Source of the DNA: Hydrangea macrophylla
Lineage: Eukaryota; Streptophyta; Magnoliopsida; Cornales; Hydrangeaceae
Assembly (NCBI GenBank): GCA_033977485.1
Contig: CM066988.1
Coordinates: 28,190,501 to 28,254,500, forward strand
Reading direction: 5' to 3'
DNA: 64,000 nucleotides
How positions within the stretch are numbered: position 1 is the first letter of the stretch; each line of letters begins with the position of its first letter. The notes beneath the pieces were generated by a model. That model searched no databases. It worked only from the letters and a program-made list of their open reading frames with translations, and was not told the origin of the DNA. A program made the position numbers and the translations under genes. Shown here one piece after another: positions 57,020 through 64,000 of this stretch.

Positions 57020-58472
57020 TAAACTCTGACAATCGGTGGAGCCTTACGCGGTGATCAGGCAAGTACCACTGTAGTTGGGCTCACCTAGACCGATGGAGAC
57101 AGGAGGTCGGATCAGGATCGTCAGGCTCTGGATCTCTCTATGTTGGAGGCAAAGTCGGAACTGCTAGATCCTGACCGATGTAAACTGGAGGTCGTGTCAG
57201 GGCGGCCGGACTCAGACCACTGTGAACTGGAGATCGTGTCAGGGCTACCGGACTCTGACCGCTGTGAACTGAAAGAACTGTCTGAACTCCCGGGCTGATC
57301 TCGCTTTCGCTTACTTCGGGAAGACTTGTTGCTGTCTCGGTCGGGGTTTTTGATCTTTAGAAACTCTTCAATGTTGATGTATTTTCCAACCCTCTCTGTG
57401 AGTTCGACTAAGGTTATTGGTCAATTTTTGTGGAACGATGCGGCGCACTTGGTGTGTTAAACTCCCGAACAGAAGGCTATGATGGCAATTGTCTCGTTCA
57501 AATTGCGGATTTGAAGCTTCTGCTGGTTGAACCGGTCGGTGAACTCCTTGAGGGACTCATTATTTTTTTGTCTGACTGTCAGTAGCTGCATGTCTGGCTT
57601 TGGCCGCTCATGCATACCGGTAAACTGGTTGATGAATTGCTGGCTGAGTTATTTGAAACTGCAGACCGATCGGGACTCCAAAGAGTAGAACCACTGCATG
57701 GCCGGGCCTTTCAAAGTGCTGGGGAAGGCTAGGCAGTGTAGCTCATCGGAGTTGGTGGCTAGGGCCATCTGAGCCTTATAGGTCCGGACGTGGTCGACCG
57801 GGCTTTCCGAGCCGTTGTATGAATCTAGCCGAGGCTGCTTAAATTCGCGCGGGATAGAGAACCTCGTGATCAGGCTGGAGAATGGTGACTGTGTCTCGGT
57901 ATCGGCTTGATTCGGAACACGGTTTTGACCAAGCTTTTTGGCCACTCCGTCGATCTGCTTCTGTAAGTACTTGATTCAGGCTTCACTCCTTCCCGACCGG
58001 TATCTGAGGAGCTGGTCGGGTTGGTGGAAGAGGCTTCTTCATGGCAGGGTGCTGTCCTCTGGGATCGGGCTCGGCTATGACTCCGGGTAACCGTTCGCCT
58101 AGGGACAACTTTGCTCTTGATCGAGTGACCCTGGACTGATTCCCGGGCCATACGCCCCTGCCTTTCCTCTCGGGCAGCACACCCACTGTTGATGTCTCTG
58201 GCATCCTCAACATGGGACGGGTTGGCTCGGGTCCGTTGCCTGGTCAAGATCGGTTCTCGACCGTACGCAATGTTCCCGGGTCGTTTCCCGGCCACTGGAG
58301 GATTGCTTTGCTGGGCTAGTAATGCTTCGATCTGTTGCTGGATTTGACGCTGGCCCTCCAAGAGATGTGTGAGGGTTGCGGTGATTTGCTTAGATGTCAG
58401 GATTGCTGCAGTCGACGCCGGGGCCGAAGGAACATCCCGGTCGGACTGCTACGCAGCCTTCTTTGGTGGCAT
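57020..58472 (-). pseudogene. D gag remnant
   Basis: On the minus strand it starts MPPKKAA at 58472, with a TAG three codons later in the frame of the 58361-57870 stretch (QRQIQQQIEALLAQQ). It shifts frame near 57900 into FKQPRLDSYNGSESPVDHVR and LAFPSTLKGPAMQWFYSL, the capsid core of gypsy gag. It then shifts on to LLTVRQKNNESLKEFTDRFN and a Ser-rich tail with three repeats of a QRSESGSPDT-type unit (57120-57290). No zinc knuckle or protease is seen. Confidence 0.8.
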
Positions 58473-58511
58473 ATTGATCAGTCAAGAATTTGTTGATGAG
58501 AAAATTTGTCG

Positions 58512-58530
58512 TTTCCCAGAGACGGCGCCA
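58512..58530 (-). promoter_or_regulatory. D primer-binding site
   Basis: Next to the 5' LTR the minus strand reads TTGGCGCCGTCTCTGGGAA. This resembles the TGGCGCCGTTGCC-type site complementary to tRNA-Asp, with differences. Confidence 0.7.
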
Positions 58531-58533
58531 AGC

Positions 58534-59026
58534 TGATGATGCCAAAAATTGGTAAGAGTAAAGTAGAGTAATTTAAGGAAAGAGAGAGTAAAAGACTATT
58601 TTTTGTATGTGGTTCGGCCATGTTAATGAAGGTACCTACGTCCACCGGTGTGTCTGAGCACGTTCACTAGCAGATCACCGGCGGGCTTGGTGAGCCAACA
58701 AAGATGGGCGGCCCTACCAGTAATACCGGCCGGGTGTATGCATATAATGGTGAATTTTGTAGAGGAGCTGTGTAGACTAAAGAGTTGGCCGTACCCTTCA
58801 TGAGGGGTGAGAGGTCTCTTTTATAGATGTAAGAGACCTACTCATACATGGATAAGGAAATATAATCCTGTTGATATAGATTGACACCAATCAAGTAAGT
58901 TTCCTAATTGTATTAGGATTGATTGACATTAATTGAGGGGGTTTCCTAATTGGATTAGGGAATAGATGCACTTTCCATTAGTCTTCTAGCTTGAGTAGGA
59001 AACTGCCCATAATTTTGGGTGTATCA
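58534..59026 (-). repeat. D right (5') LTR (493 bp)
   Basis: Same ends and length as the left LTR. Confidence 0.9.
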
Positions 59027-59335
59027 GCAAGTAAACGTGAAAAGAAAAAAAAACAGTAATGGGTGAGCAATAGACTGCTTTGAGCCGCAAGGGGCTGTGT
59101 GGCTGTGTGTTAGCCTCCCTCAAATGTTGATTAACTTTGTGTATATCTAGATGTGCTGAAAATAACTCCCCCACTAAGTTGGCCACTTCCCCACTAAGTT
59201 AGCCACTTCCAAATCCATTAACCATTACCCACTAGCAAAACTCCCCCACTAAGTGTATGGTTAATTTGCCACTTGTATAACACACAACCGGTCATAAATA
59301 TAAAAAATATATTTTTATAAATTAGGGTGTAAACA
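59027..59335 (-). repeat. B2 left (3') LTR, second piece
   Basis: It resumes the LTR at gcaagtaaacgtgaaaag and ends tagggtgtaaaca. Confidence 0.9.
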
Positions 59336-59385
59336 ATGCCCCCTGGTTCTTTGAAAACGAAATGTAATGTAATTTTTTAAGAACC
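59336..59385 (-). promoter_or_regulatory. B2 polypurine tract with stem-loop
   Basis: GGTTCTT (59345-59351) pairs with AAGAACC (59379-59385). The inner AAAAT has become AAAAC, while the outer 7-bp stem is intact although the B2 ORF has decayed. Confidence 0.7.
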
Positions 59386-60124
59386 ATGTATACAACTAGA
59401 CCGATTTTTCTATTTTATTTTTTTATTTTGGGACAACATCAGTCTCAAATCAAAGCCCGATATTAGTCGAATATTTGTCCGATATTGGTCTCAAAGCAAT
59501 AGCCATTTCCTGACTTGTCTCTGTAGATGCCATATAAATACCTCCATGGCCTTCAAGTGTGGGTCCAACACTTGCACCCATTTGATATGTAGTCAGATGG
59601 CCTCGATCCTATGGTACTGACTGAATGTTGGGTCACTAGTCACCACCATAGCACATGTGGTGAATATCTTGGGCCCACCATGATAATTGAGATGTGCATT
59701 TGGGCTAATACAGCACTATACATGCGTTACAGAAAAGAGACCGATATCGGATATCATTAGTATGATGGATTAACCTTTACCTGACACTTGGGCCCCACTT
59801 GTGTGACCTTTTCTTTAACAAATTTGTTGCCACCCGCTGTAGAGGAATGGTCTAATTTAAATTGATGAAGCACGCATTCCTTCATCGGTAACATTTGTCC
59901 GATTAGAAAATGATGACATCATATTACGTGGCTGCTCCAATTAAGGCATCTGAACCCACAAATTTCCACAAAGGCACAAGACTCATATCGGTCCGTATAG
60001 GTCCGAAGTATTGTGGTGACTGAAATTAAATTGCAAAATTAGTCAATATTTTTTTTATTTTATAATAATACTGTAATTGAAGGAACCACCAAATTAGATG
60101 CCAAATTTGATGGGCTCCACAAAG
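59386..60124. other. B2 3' untranslated interior
   Basis: Homologous to 27955-28683 of B1; ccgatatcgg-type words; no ORF. Confidence 0.6.
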
Positions 60125-60671
60125 CTAAAGTGGAAGTATGTTTACAAAGACCAAGTAAATAATTGGCTTTGTGCATAAACTATTTTTGGCAATAATGCCA
60201 AAAAAATTGAACAACTCCTCGGTGGTAGCTCTCCTCAAAAGGGGTTGTTGACTTTTAATAAATTTGGGGGCCGAAATAAAGTAACTCAGCCTATGTGAAA
60301 CTTGTCCCCCAACCACCTTCTCGTCATCACCAACACTAGCGGGAGGAGTATTAGCCGAAATAGAAATTATTGGCCTATCACTAACAATTATTTTTTCGCC
60401 GTCTTGACCCCAACCGATTTAAAATTCCTTAAACCGAGATGGTCAAAGTGACCAATCTTGTGATTTGTAGAGGCATCATCGGCCACTTTTGGCCGTTTAA
60501 ATTTTTCGCAGCCTCTTGAAAAATTGTTTTCATGGCCGCTATCATGGTTTTCCTTGTCTCTTCGAGGTGGAGAGTATACTCTTTCTGAACACGGATCAAT
60601 TCTTCAAACTTGTGAAGAAAAACGTTGAAAAAGTCACACAAATCATTTGATAAGTGCTTTTCCATCATCAC
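60125..60671 (-). pseudogene. B2 copy of the B-family ORF, broken
   Basis: Two pieces (60671-60429 and 60316-60125) match the N- and C-terminal parts of the 182-aa B1 ORF, with frame loss in between. The first GGQ codon run has decayed. Confidence 0.8.
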
Positions 60672-60677
60672 TCGGCT

Positions 60678-60695
60678 GTCCCACCGGGCGTGCCA
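60678..60695 (-). promoter_or_regulatory. B2 primer-binding site
   Basis: On the minus strand TGGCACGCCCGGTGGGAC; matches B1 and A with one or two changes. Confidence 0.75.
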
Positions 60696-60698
60696 AAT

Positions 60699-61361
60699 TG
60701 TTTTGGCTAAAAATTAAATTAACCGGGCATGCCAGGGGCTTTGTACGAAGACCCAAATTTGTAACCAAAACGATCCCTAGTCATTGTTTGATACGGATCA
60801 GGCGATGTTGGGAAGTAGGGATGACCCTTCCCTTAAGGTCCAATCACTCTGACGCGAGTAATTTAGTTGAGCAATGAAACTGAATACAAAATTCTAATCA
60901 ATAGATTTGAAGAAGTGATGCACTGTAATTGATATGCTTACATTGAACAAGCAGCAACACTAATACATAAAAAAGAAAAGAAAAGACATTGACAAGACAA
61001 GTCTTGTACACGGCTGGAGGAAAAAGGAGAAAAGTAAAACAACATATGATCTTGACAGTAGCAAGTAAACATGAAAAGAAAAAAAAACAGTAATGGGTGA
61101 GCAATAGACTGCTTTGAGCCGCAGGGGGCTGTGTGTTAGCCTCCCTCAAATGTTGATTGCCTTTGTGTATGTATAGATGTGCTGAAAATAACTCCCCCAC
61201 TAAGTTGGCCACTTTCCCACTAAGTTGGCCACTTCCTAATCCATTAACCATTACCCACTAGCAAAACTCCCCCACTAAGTGTATGGTTAATTTTCCACTT
61301 GTATAACACACAACCAGTCATAAATATGTAAAATGTATTTTTATATTTTAGGGTGTAAACA
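60699..61361 (-). repeat. B2 right (5') LTR (663 bp)
   Basis: It runs from TGTTTTGGCTAAAAATTAAA to ttagggtgtaaaca and carries the partial 19-bp duplication seen in B1's left LTR. Confidence 0.9.
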
Positions 61362-61764
61362 ACGTCATACACTCGCCTGAACACTCATATGAATGTAGTC
61401 GTGTCATGATGTCAAAGTTGACATCTGCATGGTTAGTCGAGGAGACTAAACCAATTCTATTGTCATACATGTTTGAGTGCACCACAGAAGTCCGAGTAGT
61501 ACAGTCAAATCAATGGGAGCAACGATAAATGCTATTGGGCCTTGTGAGGTGACGATAAAAAGTACCCATTCAAATCTATGGAGTTAATCATAAGTTAGTG
61601 GTTTATAATGCTATTGGACCCTGTGAGGCGATGATAGCAAAATATCCATCTAAGTCTTGAATACAAAAGTTACCAATTATAATGCTATTGGTCCTTGTTT
61701 GGCGACGATAGCATTGTAACTATTATATTCTGCATGCAAAGTCACGAGGACCTAAGAGTAAAGT
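61362..61764. repeat. Short tandem repeats right of B2
   Basis: Three copies, 80-90 bp apart, of a word like aatgctattggaccctgtga followed by ggcgatgata (about 61528, 61607, 61690). No ORF. Probably part of an old gypsy LTR interrupted by B2. Confidence 0.5.
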
Positions 61765-64000
61765 TGTAACAACCCTAAAATTTTTAAGTGTGTAAATAAT
61801 AATTTTCAGTTATCAATATTATATGAGTGTGCCTATGTATGACACGTGTCTGAAAATTTTAAGTTTGGAGGACCCATAAATTAAATCATAGTGAGTCCGT
61901 TGAGTTTGAGTGTTATATTTTATTAATTTGTGTTTGTTAAAAAAAGTGAAGGGTTGATATGTATTTTTTTTATATAGTGTTTACAGGCCTGCGAATGTCT
62001 CAAATAGTGTATCTGGTATTAAAATTAAGTACCCGGGGCATGAGTACCCTTTGGGCTAGCCATTTTAGTAGTTTGGGTTACATTCTGGGCTTATATGGGT
62101 CTCTTTTGTGAGCCCATAAGAAGAAAAACGGGATTATTAATATTTATGTGAGTGTTATAATATATATTGTGTGTGAATTATATGTATATACATAGATAAG
62201 ATATCCTAGGGTTAGTTAAAACAAAAGAAGAAGAAAAAGAAAGAAAGAGAGAATAGACGTGAGATAGAGAGAAAGAGAGAAGAGGCAACCCCAGCCACTT
62301 AGAAGAAGAAAAAGAAGAAAAAGAGAAGAGAATGGAGGAGGCTTCATTAGCTTTATTCCAGAGAGTTCATCATCATCAACATCATCTTTCTTTTCCCATG
62401 TCGGTGACTAAACATTTAGATTTATAGGGTTGATTCATAGTTTTGATTGATTTTCGATTTATATGTTCATTGTAGTATAAATAAATTGTATGGATGGGTG
62501 TTTACATAGATACAGATCTATAGTGATATATGCATATGTATATACATATATATATATCAAAGGTTGGATATGAGTTATTTAGGAAATTAAAGAAAAAAAA
62601 GACTAACACAAATTAGGATTTGGGTAAAATTGAAGAAAACTCTCAGATTTGTTTTAGAAAATAATTCGTATTAATTCATATATTTGTTGTTAGTAAAATC
62701 GTATGCACTAGTCAATGTAAAACGCGATTCTGCACGTTTTTTGTCTAATGGTGTTTTTTCCAATTCTACACCGTTTGGGCAGAAAATTCATATTACAGTA
62801 GCAGAAAATGTCAACTCCGAATTTCAAATTATGTCTATGAAAATTGTTAGAGATGTTTCTTTGTGTGGAATTATTATGAGGATCAATTTCAACCAAGGTT
62901 GGTTTTGGGGCTATTTAATATAAGATTTGTTTGGGACAGTTTTAAAAAGCACTGTTGAGTGCTGATTTTAAATGCTATAACTTATGCTATGTGCGGTATT
63001 AAATGATGATTGTGGAAATACTACGTTAAAGACGTGAATAGAATTTTTGCGCAAAGGCCTTATCGTGAATAATCGGATAATGATAATCCATTGAATAAAT
63101 GATAAATTCCCAAAGTGGTCAATGACGTGATTAAACTCTCATGAATGGGTACGTATGTGAATTAACGTAGATGGTAAAAAATGGTTTCAAGTTCCTTAGT
63201 GTTCACCACTCCCCGTTGTGTGATATTTTTTTTTTGGTAGCTTGACTTGCTGAGTGTACCCTTTTACCAGTGGCTTCGTGATCAAGCTGGCCTAAGCCTT
63301 ATGCTTGGCTTCATTTATAGATGTCTAGGCATATTGACCAAACTTGTGTTGTGTATACCTGGTTTGGTTGATACCCCAACCAAACTGGCACCAGAGTGGA
63401 CGTTGGTAGTATTTCCGGGCATACATGGGATATATGTGTGGGCTGTACCATGGAGGGTGCCCAAGTGGTGATGCTAGGAAATTGAATAATGAATCGTTCA
63501 TAAAAAGTAAGTTAACCATGAATAGTGTGACCTTAGTGGTGAACCTAGGGTGAAGAAAAAAAATGACAGTGATTGTAGAGCGTTAAATGCAAATGGATAA
63601 ACTGTTGCCAAATATGAAATTGAAAACTCGAAATGGTTACAATGGTATAACGCAAAAGAAATTGATTAAATGATTTGGTATTGGAGAATTGCTTATTATG
63701 ATAAGGATTTGTGCTAACTCTCGAGTTGCAGGATGGTGGGTGATGTTGTCAAAATCAAGTTCTTATTTAACCCTATTAAAAATGTAGTATGTTGAAAGTA
63801 GGGTGTCGAGTCCACAGGGATTACAATGTAATAAGGCTTGTTGGGTGCTTAACAACTAATTATAATGCGAGGAGCAATTAACAAACTAAGAAATAAAATT
63901 TGAGTCTTTGCGACTTCGAGATTGGTTTAATTTGTATAAGACTATACTACAATGACTATTTAGTAAGAGAGGGAATAAACTTTGAGTAAATCTAAGTTTA
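61765..64000 (+). repeat. Putative LTR start and following sequence, unresolved
   Basis: TGTAACAACCCTAAAATTTT at 61765 resembles the start of chromovirus LTRs. A TATA-like region (tatatgtatatac, about 62180) is followed by a GA-rich leader-like block (62220-62340). The rest is AT-rich, with a short ORF at 62684-62923 and another at 63247-63471 that I do not recognise. The word gtcgagtccacagggatta lies at about 63808. The right end lies outside the window. Confidence 0.35.

Larger units (their letters stand above)
55375..59026 (-). mobile_element. Gag-only gypsy-type LTR element D (3652 bp)
   Basis: Two 493-bp LTRs (55375-55867, 58534-59026) flank a 2.67-kb interior with a gag remnant and no pol. 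Target duplication gcaag is perfect (55370-55374, 59027-59031), and B1 shows the empty site gtagcaagtaaacgtg. LTRs differ at about nine sites by eye (near 2 percent), so it is fairly young. Layout fits non-autonomous elements with only gag. Confidence 0.9.
55008..61361 (-). mobile_element. Non-autonomous LTR element B2, left LTR split by D
   Basis: Same family as B1: left LTR 55008-55374 plus 59027-59335, interior 59336-60698, right LTR 60699-61361. It is minus-strand oriented. Flanks are acata (55003-55007) and acgtc (61362-61366), which do not match. Its ORF is broken in places where B1 is open. Confidence 0.85.

Noticed and set aside
63247..63471. 74-aa plus-strand ORF
   Set aside because: No domain, no codon or context support, and an overlapping ORF on the other strand.

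Overview
The window is plant nuclear DNA, almost certainly from an angiosperm with a repeat-rich genome. This rests on Ty1/copia elements primed from the initiator-Met type site, an Ogre/Tat-type gypsy gag, a chromodomain gypsy pol, a TRIM, a Sirevirus-like envelope-like ORF, a CACTA-like DNA transposon and a fragment resembling a plant callose synthase. I found no intact host gene, rRNA or functional tRNA gene. The content is transposons inserted in transposons, as in intergenic or pericentromeric heterochromatin.

Left block (1-41415). The deepest host is a chromodomain Ty3/gypsy element on the minus strand (called G1 here). It survives as a piece of 3' LTR (14127-14422), pol (14423-16422) and an RT piece (40742-41415). 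Its 3' LTR was split by element A (9947-14126, a minus-strand non-autonomous LTR element). A's left LTR was split by copia element C1 (2608-9946, minus strand). C1's RNase H region was split by a plus-strand Sirevirus-like element S1, whose 3' end is at 1-2607. G1's pol was split by G2 (16423-40741, a large non-coding LTR element). G2's right LTR in turn holds B1 (27233-29911) and copia C2 (30980-39421). Target-site duplications support these steps: tatag for B1, tcact for C2, and cctgc/tctgc for G2.

Middle block (41416-52209). This holds a CACTA-like element with subterminal repeats and a 178-bp tandem array, a two-exon callose-synthase fragment, a copia TRIM cut by another LTR sequence, and the 5' end of an Ogre/Tat-type element (G3: gag, primer site, 3.2-kb LTR).

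Right block (52210-64000). LTR-like sequence without coding capacity flanks B2 (55008-61361), a second copy of the B family. B2's left LTR contains a gag-only gypsy element D (55375-59026, target duplication gcaag). The last 2.2 kb look like the start of another LTR.

Main points for follow-up. (1) G3's primer site is a 50-nt copy of tRNA-Arg positions 27-76 including CCA, with G at position 34, as expected from reverse transcription of an inosine-bearing mature tRNA. (2) Four unrelated-looking LTR families (A, B, D, G2) each carry a stem-loop directly upstream of the polypurine tract. (3) C2 has near-identical 1615-bp LTRs and an open 1265-codon frame, yet its RNase H is cut off. (4) Clusters of palindromes spaced 21 bp apart lie upstream of the TATA box in two unrelated LTRs. 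(5) D carries a tandem array of perfect hairpins. All similarities were judged by eye; no database search was run.
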